NCBI GenBank assembly: GCA_031002005.1
Contig: JARYHS010008074.1
Coordinates: forward strand, 11,974,924-12,038,923
Source of the DNA: Vandiemenella viatica
Taxonomy: Eukaryota; Arthropoda; Insecta; Orthoptera; Morabidae
DNA: 64,000 nucleotides
Direction: 5' to 3'
Shown here: positions 47,058 through 58,394 of the stretch, in pieces
Numbering within the stretch: position 1 is the first letter of the stretch
How the letters are laid out: each line of letters begins with the position of its first letter
The notes under the pieces: model-generated
The model's database searches: none
What the model was told of the DNA's origin: nothing
Seen by the model: the letters and a program-made list of their open reading frames with translations, nothing else
Program-made: the position numbers and the translations under genes

Positions 47058-47195
47058 ATCACATGAGTGCCAACTGGACGACCAGAGCTGCAGCCGACAA
47101 TTTGTGTGTGAAGCTAACGCCACTCTGATGAACACCTCACTCCTACTAGATCTCCAAAGCAAAGATGGAGCCCTGCCTCCATCAATGCCTGACAC
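47058..47195 (+). CDS. possible single exon of a plus-strand gene
   Basis: A 138-nt segment lies between a tttacag acceptor and a gtatgg donor and stays open in one frame: SHECQLDDQSCSRQFVCEA, then NATLMNTSLLLDLQSKDGAL and PPSMPD. Three Cys residues with the spacing C-x5-C-x5-C and the phrase FVCEANA look like secreted arthropod proteins, but I cannot name a family. No neighbouring exon was found. It lies inside an intron of the minus-strand gene, so it may be a nested gene, an exon relic or chance. Confidence 0.3.
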
Positions 47196-47550
47196 GTATG
47201 GGGGAATCTGTTTCACCTTTACCCCAGCAATTTCAATAAAGTACGTACTCCATTCACAATTATTCAACGTCCTTTCCTTTGCCGTTCACGTTCTCATAGA
47301 TGTTGACGGTTTGTTCGATCCTATCTCGAAAAATACTTTCATTATAAACAACTTCTGTTAACCTGTTTACACGAGATTTTTCTCCCATGTATCACATAAA
47401 TTTTCTCGACCTTTATTTAACCCCTTCAGTCAAGTTTAAATACTACTTCCATATCATATCATTCTCATACTTCACAAATTTGACTGTCAATACCAATCAG
47501 GTTTGTGACGATTTCATTTCACGCACGTAACGATCAGAAAACGCGGTTCG

Positions 47551-47775
47551 ACTGTCTGTAACGGTGAGCGGTAACGCTCTGGCCTTTCATTCTGCAGGAC
47601 GCAATTCCGAAACCCCGTCTAGCCGCACAGAATTATCTTTTTCTTGGTTTCCTTAAATTACTCCAGACAAATTCCGGGAAGGTTCCTTCAAAAGCCATGG
47701 CCAAATTCCTTCCAATTCCTCGAGTTCAGTTCTTTCCAATCTCTAACGCCTTCGTCAACTTCCTAAAGCCATAAA
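47551..47775 (+). mobile_element. SINE family A, diverged copy
   Basis: It has a head with 'acggtgagcggtaacgctctggcc', a degraded B box (ttccgaaacccc), 'ttccgggaaggttcc' and 'ggccaaattccttcc' in the body, and an end at 'aaagccataaaaat'. It is older than the 14102 copy, judging by the number of changes. Confidence 0.75.
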
Positions 47776-48129
47776 AATATCGACCGTCTGAATATGATGC
47801 CTCTTACTGAAGTCGCACAATTGCGTGATGAACCTTACAGCGGTAGTAACTGCTAACAGAGCTTTTAAGTTTTTGGTTTCACTGCAGACGATGTTAATGA
47901 CGAACCATACAGCTGGTATCAGCCTCAGTTTTTTTGTTATTATGCCTTCAGCACGATGTCTTCCTGTTCGATAAGTATCGTTATCCTCACTCGTAACTGC
48001 AGCAAATTTAAGCACCTATTATCAATTAAAATTACCATATGTGCTAAACACCATTAGCTGTTTGGCCATACTCCATGTGGAAGATATATGATATGCCACG
48101 AGGCGAAAAAAGTGTTCCTGCAGTGTATG

Positions 48130-48365
48130 TTTTTTTTTTTAACTTATGGCTTTACGCCTCTTCGACGACAAGGTCATTAGAGGCGGGAAAGAACTGGGGG
48201 AATTAGGCCATTGCCTTTTGAAGGAAACAGCCCGCATTTGCCTGGAGTGATTTGGGGAAACTATGGAAAACCCAAATCTGGATGCCCGGACGGGGATTCG
48301 AACCGCCGTTCTCCCGAATGCGAGACCAGAGAGTTAACCGCTCACTCACCCCTCTCGGTGCAGTG
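48130..48365 (-). mobile_element. SINE family A, full-length copy
   Basis: On the minus strand it runs from 'ccgagaggggtgagtgagcgg' through the B box GGTTCGAATCCCC near 48290-48302 to 'gtaaagccataagtt' and an A-rich tail (T-run at 48130-48140). It is close to the 14102 copy. Confidence 0.85.
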
Positions 48366-50560
48366 ACTACTCGATAGATCACTGATGGACTGATGAGTAC
48401 GAAAGTATATTTCAAAGCATAAGTTTTATGATAACAAGACAATCAAGAACTAATACAGATAATTTCAACTGTTCACAACTCCAGTCAGCAAGCCAATTTA
48501 TAGAGATTCGGAGGTGGTTTGATAAGTAATTTCGTTTGATATCAAATATACTAAATTTAGTCATAGTAGACGGATAATGATAGAACTTGTGCAAAAAATA
48601 TTAAGTCAGCCTCCGAAGAGATTCCACTCGATATCGTGATGTCACAGTTTTACGTTCTTTGCATGGCGGGAGTTTCAAATGAGAAATGGAGGGCCGTGAC
48701 CACTGACGTCACAGTTTCTATCTCTTTCTAGTGGGGGATCCCTGGCGTCACTGCAGATACACAGAAATATTTCAGCTCCCAAATAAGTACAGTTATTATA
48801 TGTCAATTTATGTAGACAGGATCATAACCTTAGAAGGAGCAGATGTCTCGTCAATATTAAGTATTTTCAAAATTAAAATTAAAATTTTTGTTTAAAACCA
48901 GCTTGAGTAATTATAATTGAATCAAAACTAATATACTTGAAAGGATATCTTTGTCTTTTAAAATTCGTTAATTGCCTAGTTGGAAAAACCAGCGGTACCA
49001 AGCTAACTGATATGGTAGTACGTTGAGGAGTATCTCTCTTGGATGTTGTTGTGTAGTGAATTTATGAAATATCCTCGGATTTAATTAACATAGACCCTTT
49101 CAGATGTTACAAAAAAAAAAAAAGGAATAATTCCTATTCTGTTGGTATCAATTACAGAATTTTTTTCTCGTTTATTGACAACCACGATACTGGGTTAGTA
49201 CAGTCCAAAATTTGTTCCTATATTTCTAAAATATCTTCCTGCTATCATTTTCCAGAGTTATTCCTGTTATTCAAAAAATTCAAAAGACAACGTGGAGGAA
49301 TTTAATCATTTGATGCCTAATTTCATACATTTATTGACGAGACGCAACGCGGATAAAGTGTTGTAGTATTATATTTGTTCACGTGAACGTTTACTGTGCT
49401 GACCTACTTCGGAAACAGATTTCGCCACAGTTAACACATCACCAACGAGAAAGCTTTAACTCAACAACTTCGAACAATAAGAGGTCACTCGTTGGTTGGA
49501 ATCAAATAAATATGCAAACAGCGAGAAGCAACTAACCCGACCAATAGGTTTTTGCTCAAATTGTGTTAAACAAAATATGGATGTTAATTTATTTAAAACG
49601 TCTCCACTTTCCGATTTCACAAAAAAAAAAAAAAAAAAAAAAACTTTATCCCGTAACCATTCTCTGTACATTATTTAAAGGTCTATCAGAATCCGACCCG
49701 TAGTTTATGCGCGAATTTATAGACACATTAACTTCAGTTTCTCAGCTTTTGATTTATCGCATTTTACCCCAGAACTAGGATCTGTACATTATTCGAGATC
49801 ACATCAAACTCAAACCCATAGTTCATGCGTGAATTCCGATAATTGAAACAGAAAGAAATTAAAAATTAATTCACAACGAAAATGTGGAAAACATACACTC
49901 TTTTAACCACATCTTGTTCAATTAGAGTTGGATTCGTTATGAATCAATATAATTAATAGCTAAAAGCATTAATGATGACTCACAATTTCAGCTACAATTA
50001 CAATATTTTAAAGGATGTATTAAATTAGGCGCAACGTTGTTTCTGATGCTGAAAAAGGCAAGACGTACAGTGACAAATCAGCCAATTTTTAAACTCAAAA
50101 TAGGCATTTAAGGGATTTCCTGATATATGAGTATGTAACCTTGATGAATCTTAAGGTAAGCAATTAGTCCCTCGAAGCAAAAATAATCTACACTCTGTGC
50201 ATTCCAATTCCAGTGTTAAGGCATTATCTTGAACTTCATTGCCCATTTCGTCTGAAGTATGGCACATTTAGCCGACTAACTGAGATTCACATGAATATCA
50301 TTGCCTTTATCCATGTTGCAGATTTGAAAACCAGTTCCTTTCCTTACAAACATTTCTGATGTGATACATGTCAATCTCTTCATCAATTAACCTTCCACTA
50401 TTATCAACCTAATCGGCCTGTAATTTTTTCAAGAATATTTGCCAACCCTCCAGACTTAGCTCTTGGGCATATGGACATGAACCCACGTGGAAAATATTTG
50501 TGATAAGATTGAAAAAGTCGTTTCCGCATTTGCACGAAGGCTGTAAAATCAAAGCATACA
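48366..50560. other. intron sequence; A-run, otherwise nothing recognised
   Basis: A poly-A run is at about 49620-49642. A CRE-like tgacgtca lies near 48704. No genes or repeat families were recognised. Confidence 0.35.
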
Positions 50561-50562
50561 AT

Positions 50563-50597
50563 TTAACCATGGCAATGATGAGAAAAACTCATCAAAG

Positions 50598-50633
<36 letters not shown>

Positions 50634-51170
50634 TGATGAATTTGATTATTTTCTCTAGCTTATTACAAGTGTCCCAAACTCTAATGGCACGAGGGAAGAA
50701 GGAACTTGTATAAGCATCAGTACGACACCTTATTTCTCTAATATTATCTCTCCTGTAATTGTTATGAAATATTTCATCGCACTTGTAAATGAAAGTGAGT
50801 ACTGCATTATTCCCTATAAGTTGAAACTTATGTCGTCGGTATCCCCAGCCCAATCTATTTATCAATTCTGTTATGCTTTAATAAGAACTGTGGTAAGCAA
50901 TCACAAATTGAGTGACTTTTATCTTTATATTGTCTAAAATGTCAATCAGTTCCTTGCGACACAGTACAACAGTAGTCCATATAAAGGTGAGTTTGGTACG
51001 TTTTCCTTTGTTCGTGTGTTAAAGTAATCCATAATTCAAAATTCGCAGCTCTGCCTACGACAGATGTTATGTGCAGGTCCCATTTCAGGTTTCTTTGTAC
51101 GCCAATATACATCAGGGAATCACTCATATCAATAACTAATCTCTTAACTTTGATCACTTAAAAATAACCG
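50563..51170 (-). pseudogene. LINE reverse transcriptase C-terminal remnant
   Basis: On the minus strand, MSDSLMYIGVQRNLKWDLHI and TSVVGRAANFELWITLTHEQ match the 'lG+.iD..L.W..Hi..v' block and the following region of CR1/jockey-type LINEs. The tail after a frame change includes LIGNNAVLTF and SFFPRAIRVWDTCNKLE ('sFfpr.i..WN.L'). A run of about 30 T, sense-oriented, follows the coding tail at 50601-50630, unlike the usual poly-A end. The frame is broken once, near 50900. Confidence 0.7.
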
Positions 51171-51739
51171 GATTCGATTGGTTAGTTTGCACATTTCTTT
51201 ATGCTTTTTGCAACTGATTGCATCATGCCACAGCATGGAATTAATTCTTAAATGTCAGGAGATGGAAAAGTTTTGTATTGATGAAAAATACTCTCTGTCT
51301 CACACATTACTGTGAATAAGAGCGTAATGACATTGTTGTAGGACGGGATTAAGGACATATATTAATTGCGGAAAACATGCATACTAAACCACTTGTAGCC
51401 CTATCAGTGATCTCAGCAGGTATTTTTAACCGGTGGATACTACTTCTGTGTCTTCAGGACCAACCTACGAGATTTCTTTCTTGGTTACATTTTGCAAATA
51501 AAGCTCGGTGGGTAAACGCTAATTTCTGTACAAAGTCAAGCGCGCTAACCGAATTCTCCGTCTTTTGTGTTTCTGTAGAAGCTCCTTCTGAAAATATAAT
51601 TACTCCAGCAACATATGTTGTAAAAGTTGATGCTCCAACTTTGTTTTCTATTAGAAGTCACCCTCTTTACAAAGATGGTACACAATATCTGTGGAAACTA
51701 ATGTCAGCATCTCTTTAGCATCTCAGCATCTCTTTAGAG

Positions 51740-51835
51740 AAAACATCAACTAAAGAAGTGGTTAAGGTGTCTGACGAGATCGAAAGGTTCCCGGTTCGAT
51801 AGTACCATAGGCATCACGCATAATTTTTGCAAAAA
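51740..51835 (+). mobile_element. short SINE with tRNA-like boxes
   Basis: 'gaagtggttaaggtgtctgacg' (A-box region) is followed 30 bp later by GGTTCGATA.. (B-box-like) and an A-run at 51830-51838. The short body and single copy make the family unclear. Confidence 0.45.
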
Positions 51836-51961
51836 AAAGAAGCTTTTTACGAGTTTTTTGTAATACTTACTACTGGAGAGTTGTTTTTAGATCTTGTTGT
51901 ACCCTACAATTCTTTTAGGCATCGCATTGAAGATTTAAATACTATTCACTACTGCTCGCAC

Positions 51962-52081
51962 CTGGCTGGTGTCCGGGAAGAGTCCGTCGAGCGCCATCTT
52001 CCTCTTGCGCACGCCGCACGGGTTGGGAGCTCCTCCGCCAGGCCGCCCCCACGGCGAGTACGAGTCCAGCAGCTGCCGCAG
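51962..52081 (-). CDS. host gene, most 5' coding exon seen (WGRPGGGAP)
   Basis: The acceptor is TTGTTGCAG and the donor is CCAG|GTGCGA. It encodes 40 residues in phase 0: LRQLLDSYSPWGRPGGGAP, then NPCGVRKRKMALDGLFPDTS and Q. It holds the first WGRPGxGAP motif, followed by a basic RKRK patch. It does not start with Met and has an acceptor, so more exons must lie upstream. None was recognised up to 64000. GC content is about 68%. A LINE tail begins 74 bp upstream of the acceptor. Confidence 0.85.
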
Positions 52082-52154
52082 CTGCAACAACAACACTGCA
52101 GTGCTACACAAAGAAAATGTCGAAAAAGGTATATTCCATTTGGTAATGTTACTT

Positions 52155-52708
52155 GGGGAGTAAAGTTACAACCGATGGCCGAAGCAGGAATGATGTTAAA
52201 AGCAGAATAGCACTAGCAAAAAGAGCCTTCATGAAAAAGAGAAACCTTTTAGTTTCAAATATTGATCTAGGATTTAGAAAGAACTTTTTAATACTCTTTG
52301 TGTGGTGCACAGCACTTTATGGTAGCGAAACATGGACATTAGGAAAACCGGTAATAAAGAAAATTGAAGCATTTGAAATGTGGTGCTACAGAAGATGCTG
52401 AAAATTAAGTGGACAGACAAAGTAAGAAATGAACGAGTTTTGGAAATGGTGCGTGAGAAAAGAAGTTTGTGGAAGAAGCTTACAGAAAGAAGAGATAGGC
52501 TGGTAGGTCATATTTTAAGACATGCTGGATTGGTTAATTTGTTAGTGGAGGGAACAGTCGAAGGTAAGAACTGTAGAGGAAGACAGAGATTAGAATATAT
52601 GAAGCAGATAATTGAGGACGTGGGCTGTATGGGGTATGTAGAAATGAAGAGATTAGCACAGGATAGGAAAGGATGGAGGATTGCATCAAACCAGTCGAAA
52701 GACTGACG

Positions 52709-52741
<33 letters not shown>
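52155..52741 (+). pseudogene. RTE-like LINE 3' copy with poly-A tail
   Basis: It encodes GSKVTTDGRSRNDVKSRIAL, then AFMKKRNLLVSNIDLGFRKN, LYGSETWTLGKPV and, after a one-base frame break near 52398, KWTDKVRNERVLEMVREKR and the NCRGRQRLEYMKQIIED end. A 28-base A-run at 52714-52741 is still intact, so insertion is recent. It matches the 3' half of the copy at 7685-9165 at most positions. The reverse transcriptase catalytic core is absent (5' truncated). Confidence 0.88.
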
Positions 52742-52744
<3 letters not shown>

Positions 52745-52869
52745 TTCTAAGAACATCGGAGAGATTACATAAAAACACACAGCTGTAATATATTTATACA
52801 GTAAGTATTCTCAGATAAAAAAAGTAGTCAGCTAAAGTAGTCTTCATTCATCCATTTTATTCAGTGTTT

Positions 52870-53219
52870 TTGTCGATGGAGCAATCCGTAATATTAACGT
52901 CACCCTTAACCAAATAAAAATTACACAAGACAAATATTTTGCTCTTCGCCGACGTGTTAAATTATTTAGTACTGAATGGCAGAAATATAGTCAACGAATA
53001 TCAAGAAATGAAACTAAAATAATATTGTTTAGAGGAAACAAAGGCTTACAACGAATCTAATATCAACCAAAAGTAAGTTGAACAGAGAGAATATTGTCAG
53101 TATGTAGAGTGCAACATGACGCATATTAGAGATCACACAACAGTTTACGTAGTGCCTGGCCATAAATAGAAGATATAAACACAAACAATTCAAGAAATGA
53201 AAGAAATGTTAGACAGTTA
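52870..53219 (+). pseudogene. LINE remnant interrupted by a DNA element (left part)
   Basis: Weak but ordered similarity to LINE reverse transcriptases: a NETKIILFRGNKG block near 53010 resembling 'NktKvm.f.gk.p'. It is cut at 53219 by a GC-rich TIR element, and an IGYGSET block continues after 54342. Many stops are present. Confidence 0.35.
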
Positions 53220-54341
53220 CCCGGGGCGCACATTGAGCTGCGTGGCGCAGTAGGGGCAACGCAGAGCAGGGCAGGGCAGCACAGACTTGCAGTTACTCGC
53301 GCATATTAGAACGCAGTTTACAAAGCATTGTGTTGTGCGAAAAACCGACAATAAAGCGTAACCAAAAACATGTCGATGCAAAAACTCGATTTTTTAATTC
53401 TGAATCAGATTGGGATGCAGAGCTTGGAAAATTGGTATTACTTTAACAGAAGCTGAGTTAGATAAAACTATGCAAAAATGAGTATATGAAAAGAAGAAAC
53501 TCATCTGGCTTTTGCAGTGAAAAGAGAATTCTCAAAAGATAATGTCCGGATGACTCGAGCGGAGATTCACGGCATAATGTAACCTGTTATTTTCTCGACA
53601 AAGCTCAAATATCTATTAGAACTGAAGAAAATCTCGCTGTATTTTCGTGGTTATTTATTTAATTATTTAGCGTTTGACGGTACATGACATTTATAAGAAT
53701 GTTTCTCTCTTTTATTTCATATTATATTTTTAAGAAAACTATATAACAGAACATAAACACTTGAAACTAAAAAAGCAGTGTCAACAAATTAAGTGTTTCT
53801 CGGGGACACTATTGATTGATGTAGTACAAATAATAAGAAAACAAATAATGTGATAATAGCCTATATATGTCAATCTTTTTCGAAGTTTTATTAAAAATGA
53901 ATTCAAAAAAAGAAAAGAAATGTGAAAATTGTAAGTGGACAGTTGTATGATAAATAAATGCTGAATTTACTCGCCACTTGTTGGGCTCATTGTCCAAATC
54001 TCGTTTAAATTTAATTTTTATGTATTTTTTATGACTGATATTGTGAATCGCAGGTTGGTTACGCACCAGATTAATCAATTTTTATTATTCCATAGTTGAA
54101 AATGATTATAAGTAAAGCAAGATTATAAATAACGCAAGAAGTGTTACGTTGTAAACCGGCACGAGTGAGCTGCGTGGCACAGTTTCTGTGTCGTGATCAC
54201 AACGTGGCGCAGGCCACGTGCGGCGCAGTACTGCGCTGCCCTGCCCTGCGTCTCAATACGCGCTGTTCCGCCCCAAAACATAGAGACACAGAAACTGTGC
54301 TGCGCTGCGCTGCGTCGACTGCGCGTCAATGTGCGCCCGGT
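53220..54341. mobile_element. DNA element with GC-rich inverted ends
   Basis: The left end (ccggggcgcacattgagctg) and the right end read inverted (accgggcgcacattgacgcg) match over most of 20 bases. Both lead into runs of GCGCAG and GGGCAGGGCAGC. The AT-rich interior (53330-54120) contains a short frame around 53395-53450 that reads SESDWDAELGK and may be an N-terminal transposon-protein remnant. The superfamily is not resolved, because the flanks do not show a clear target duplication. Confidence 0.55.
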
Positions 54342-54450
54342 CTAATAGCTGAGTCAATTATTGGATATGGAAGTGAAACATAAGTCTGGTGTGAAAACAT
54401 CGAAGTAAGAAGAAATGAATGTTATATGATAAAGCAAAGGGCTCGTAGAT
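54342..54450 (+). pseudogene. LINE remnant (right part)
   Basis: ESIIGYGSET.VWCENIEV resembles the 'LlYGSEtW' block of RTE-type LINEs and may continue the remnant that ends at 53219. Too short to be sure. Confidence 0.3.
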
Positions 54451-54496
54451 TTGATTGGTGCGTCTTCCTTTGCTGCCCGTCTTTCAATGTTGGAAG

Positions 54497-54745
54497 TTAG
54501 TCATCCATCAAGTGACACACATACTCCAATGCTTTCAATCTTTTATTTGGTCCCATTTGTATCTTGCTCATCTGGTCAAGCCATCGCACTGGACATCTTC
54601 CACCTGATCTCTGACTTTCTTCTTTCCCCTGAATGAACATTTTTTTTTTTTTTCCAAGATTGCTTCTATGGCGCCGAGTTACATGTCCAAAGAACTGTAG
54701 AACTTTCGCGTAACATAGGGAAGAAAGCCTCTTTTCCACGTTAGA
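54497..54745 (-). pseudogene. LINE C-terminal fragment
   Basis: On the minus strand, YAKVLQFFGHVTRRHRSNL, then GKEESQRSGGRCPVRWLDQM matches the 'yFGHv.Rr....l.k.i..Gk..G.R.rGRp..RW.D' end of RTE-type endonuclease-reverse transcriptases. An A-run in the sense strand (K-run near 54645) has expanded internally. Confidence 0.65.
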
Positions 54746-54770
54746 TTCTTGATGGGTAAGTAGATAACAG

Positions 54771-54967
54771 ACCGAGCGTGATGGGTGAACGGTCTCGCAT
54801 TCTGGAGGATGCGGGTTCGAATCACTGTCAGCTATCCGGACTTGAGTTTTCCAAAATCAGTCCTGGTGAATGCCGGGATGCTTCCTTCAAAATGCGATGG
54901 CCAAATTCCTTGTCCCCATATTTTCTCACCTCTAATTACCTCGCAGTCGACGAGTCATAAAGCCATA
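54771..54967 (+). mobile_element. SINE family A copy
   Basis: The head 'accgagcgtgatgggtgaacgg' is missing the usual 'ttagcgttctgg' segment. The B box is GGGTTCGAATCACT at about 54811 and the body includes 'tgccgggatgcttcc'. It ends at 'cataaagccataaa'. Confidence 0.8.
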
Positions 54968-55332
54968 AAATAACAAGTGTGTCGCTACCAAAAGAGGACG
55001 GGCATTGAATTGTGTTCCACGAGGTAAGGAAGGTGTGAGTTAGTTTCGCTAGGTTGGACTCTGAAACATGGTTTTCCACTCAAGAGGAAGATAACGGCAT
55101 TCGTATACCTTGGCAATGGACTTTGAAACTAAAACTTAAGTAGCTCATTAACATAAATATGCTGAGGGACACGAGGGAGAGAGCTGGTTTTGACTTAGCA
55201 GGAGGGTCAGAGTGGGGGTTTGAAAACTCATTGACAATATGTCAGTTAATTTTACTTATACTTATTTAAGGTGTAATGTTTCACCTAGCTTCAATCAGCG
55301 TTCAGTAGTTTCTATTGTAAGTGCAAATGTTC

Positions 55333-55485
55333 TTTTTTTTTTTAACTGCTTTACGTCTCTAACAGCTAGGTCTTTAGAGACGGGAAAGGATGGGGGTAAG
55401 GAATGGGAAGGAATTCGGCCAAGGCCTTTTTAAGGAAGCATCCCAGCATTTGCCTGGAGTGATTTGGGGAACCATGGAGTTTCTT
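55333..55485 (-). mobile_element. SINE family A, 3' portion
   Basis: On the minus strand only the body and tail remain (from 'catggttccccaaatcactcc' to 'gtaaagcagttaaaaa'). The tRNA head is missing. A T-run at 55332-55343 marks the A-tail. Confidence 0.75.
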
Positions 55486-55963
55486 AAGAGATCGCTCGAT
55501 CATTGAACTGTTTCAACGTTTTTATAATAGTTTTTACTTCATGTTTAGGTGAAACAAAGTTTCTGCTGTTAACAGTAGTTTACAAAGGGGATCTCCCGCA
55601 GACACAACGAACCAAGTACTATTACTACTTTCTGTAACACTTGGTTAACACGACCGAAAATGAAAAATGAAAATGAGACTATGTTTAATAGATTTACATG
55701 GAACAGATGCAGTCCATAGGCACTATATCTAAATGGACAGTAACGAAAAATCCCAGTGCAGCGTATATTTTTACTACTACATAGCCGGAAGCGTTCCTGT
55801 ACCTTCTCTCCCACCAAACATTTTTTGGATATTTTTGACAGACAACTTCCAGACGACGGTTAATGTGCAATGCTGGCCTAAAAATGTAAAACCCATATCG
55901 TGTGCTACAATGTGAAAAACCATTCGGGAAATGCTACAGAAAACAAAATGAGCACAACAGCTA

Positions 55964-56464
55964 GTGTGGTTACGCGTGGTTTTCCTGTACTGCCTCTTTG
56001 GGGGGCGCATCGAGCTGTCAGAGCACTTGACACCCTACTCAGTTGACTCCACAGCGTGGGGAGTTGTCTTCGCGGGAGAGATGATCGTTAGCCGCTACAC
56101 GGAAAATATACAACCTAACAATCAAAACTTGTGCAGAATAGTGGTAAAAAAACTTTCAGTGGGCGGTTATGTAATCGTAAGGCATCTGCACCCGGTGTCT
56201 CATAAATTTACAGTATTCTTCCAAAAGCGTTATTCTTACACTAGAAAACTGCAGAAACCCAAATGCAGTTCAGAGGAAATTATGTTTAAACTCATTATTC
56301 CATTCAGAATATTTAATAATTGGCTATTGGATATTGAAGGAATTGTTATAAATGTCAAACATCAACTGCGTATGTATTATTACACGAGTAAGTCGCTGAG
56401 AACCGTTCTCATTCATCAGCAAGAAAGCAGTTTTGGCATCTTATCACCCAGTGATGGTTACTAA
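55964..56464 (+). CDS. unassigned 166-residue open frame
   Basis: An uninterrupted frame from ATG 55964 to TAA at 56462. It starts MWLRVVFLYCLFGGRIELS and contains FAGEMIVSRYTENIQPNNQN. No domain, catalytic motif or repeat is recognised. A hydrophobic start could pass for a signal-like segment, but an Arg and a Gly-Gly-Arg break it. At this base composition, such a length is expected only rarely by chance over the window. It may be a decayed transposon frame. Not supported as a gene. Confidence 0.2.
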   Translation: MWLRVVFLYCLFGGRIELSEHLTPYSVDSTAWGVVFAGEMIVSRYTENIQPNNQNLCRIVVKKLSVGGYVIVRHLHPVSHKFTVFFQKRYSYTRKLQKPKCSSEEIMFKLIIPFRIFNNWLLDIEGIVINVKHQLRMYYYTSKSLRTVLIHQQESSFGILSPSDGY

Positions 56465-56802
56465 ACTCTTGAGAATATGTCTGATGCGTAATCCGAATGT
56501 TTGAAGGATTGGATTTAGTATTTTCCTACTTTAAATAAAACTATGAATTCGTATCTGTTGGGCTTAGAATCCAGATGAGGTCTAAACTGCTACAAATTGT
56601 AATAGAAGTTGAACCAATAGATGTCTACAGTATGTGGTGTACTAAAGCACCATAGAGTCTCAAGAAAATATTTAATATACAAAGCGATTACAATGCAAGG
56701 GCACACGTGACCAGGCACATGCCAGGACGTACTTGCAGCCGAAATCGCTAAAAAAAAGTTGGAGTGACTGACGCATCACAAAATTAGAAAGCTGGAGCAG
56801 AT

Positions 56803-57420
56803 TGTAACAGCCCTCAAACCTAGGCTTTAAATGGAATTTTATTTTATGAAGCATTTGTAGCATGATTTTGTATGTTTGTCATCCATTTTACTGTAAATCG
56901 GTATAAATGTACTTTGTTTTATGAAAAGAAATTATGTAAATACTATTTAATATGTTTAAGGACAGAACTATCTAAGAGAGAGAGGTTAATTCCAAGTATT
57001 AAGGTGAGGTACGATGTTAAAAGGACGATTTACGACTTTGAAATGATGATTTATGTGGATAATTTTGTGTTTAAATATCTTTAATTTTCGTTTCTGAGCA
57101 TTTCGTAATGATTATAAATGATTATGTATTGATTTTTATTGTTTTAATATGTTTTTAATTGTTTAAGTATTGTTAAAGTTCGATAAATTTGTAATATTCT
57201 GAAAATCTCTATGGAACTTATATAAGCGAGCGCCAGAGACTCAATTGACACAGTTTTACGTTGGAGTGTATGGCAGTATTGTCTTTGAAAGCAGTATTGA
57301 ATGTAATCGCTGGTACTTGTGTGTACGTGTGACCAGTATCTCTGAAGTCTGATGTTTAACGAGAAATAAAAACAAGTTAAATTTGAAAGTGTGTCTGGAA
57401 CTAATTATTTCATATATAAT
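56803..57420 (+). mobile_element. possible LTR of a retrotransposon
   Basis: It begins with TGTAACAGCCC, a start common in gypsy-type LTRs. It later has a TATA-like 'cttatataagcgagcgcc' at about 57218 and AATAAA at 57364-57369. The order TATA box then poly-A signal, about 140 bp apart, is as in an LTR. No second LTR, primer site or gag/pol was recognised, and the right boundary is unclear. Confidence 0.35.
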
Positions 57421-58390
57421 AAACCACGAGACACCTAATAAGGTGATGAAGACGTTATAAAGGAGGTGTAAGAAGAAACTCCTAAGAAACATTTCAGAGG
57501 TGTCATCAAACTTGGAAATCGACACATACAAAAATTCTCAAGAATTGAACTTGTTTGTTAGTTGCGGTTAAAGCCGCACGATTAGGCCTGGATGTTTCGA
57601 CCAACGACAGACGTGATTTTTGCACACAGCAATAATTTCTGATTGTTTTGTTTCATGGCGCATATCGAATGCTGGGATATAGCCGTACCATTGATTAATT
57701 GGAGGAATTTCTATTTATTACCAAGGAGAGCCTAAAATCGAGTTGGCCTGTTTCGTGACAGGAGGAGAGGTGGTCTGGATCACAGAGAAAATTGGCATCG
57801 AAACAGAGAACGTAGAGTAAAAGAAATAAAATCCGTATGGAGAAAACTGTAGGAATAACAGAATGAAGTTAGAAGCTGAGTGCGTTATACTTTTTACCTG
57901 GTCCTTAGATGGCTAAAACCGAAAGAAAACAATCTCGTTAGCCAAAAAGTTTTTAAATCGCACATCCGAGTGCTTCCTGTTTCTAGTTACGGTTTGAGTG
58001 CTTTGTAGCGAATTTAAAGTGTTCTGTTCTCATAAACGTTACTCCGAGAGAAACTCGCCGGCAATTAGGGCGGGTCCGTTGTAGAAAACACAAAGCCCTC
58101 TATTTCCGGTGGACGAGCGGTAGCCACGCGATTCTACACACTGACGTCATTGACTTCAAGCCATTAACGACATCTCTGCCTTACAGTGAAATCTGTAGTT
58201 TAGTTGCAGCAGTTTCTACAGTTCATTTATTAAGTGTGATGTCTAACTATACAAAAATGTAAATGCTATATGTCTAATTCAAGCGCCAATTGACTCAACT
58301 ATTAATTCAGAAGGACTCTAACCGCCCGAAATAACTTCACAAATGACCAAAAGAAATTATATTCGAGAATTTTAGCGCCTTCCCGCCATA
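57421..58390. other. no recognisable gene
   Basis: Nothing beyond short chance frames was seen. Confidence 0.35.
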
Positions 58391-58394
58391 TATG

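Noticed and set aside
50563..50640. Poly-phenylalanine stretch in a minus-strand frame
   Set aside because: Produced by a homopolymer run in the DNA, not a protein feature.
51377..51718. 113-residue plus-strand open frame
   Set aside because: A tcttcag acceptor-like site lies inside, but there is no family signature, no partner exon and no donor with matching phase.
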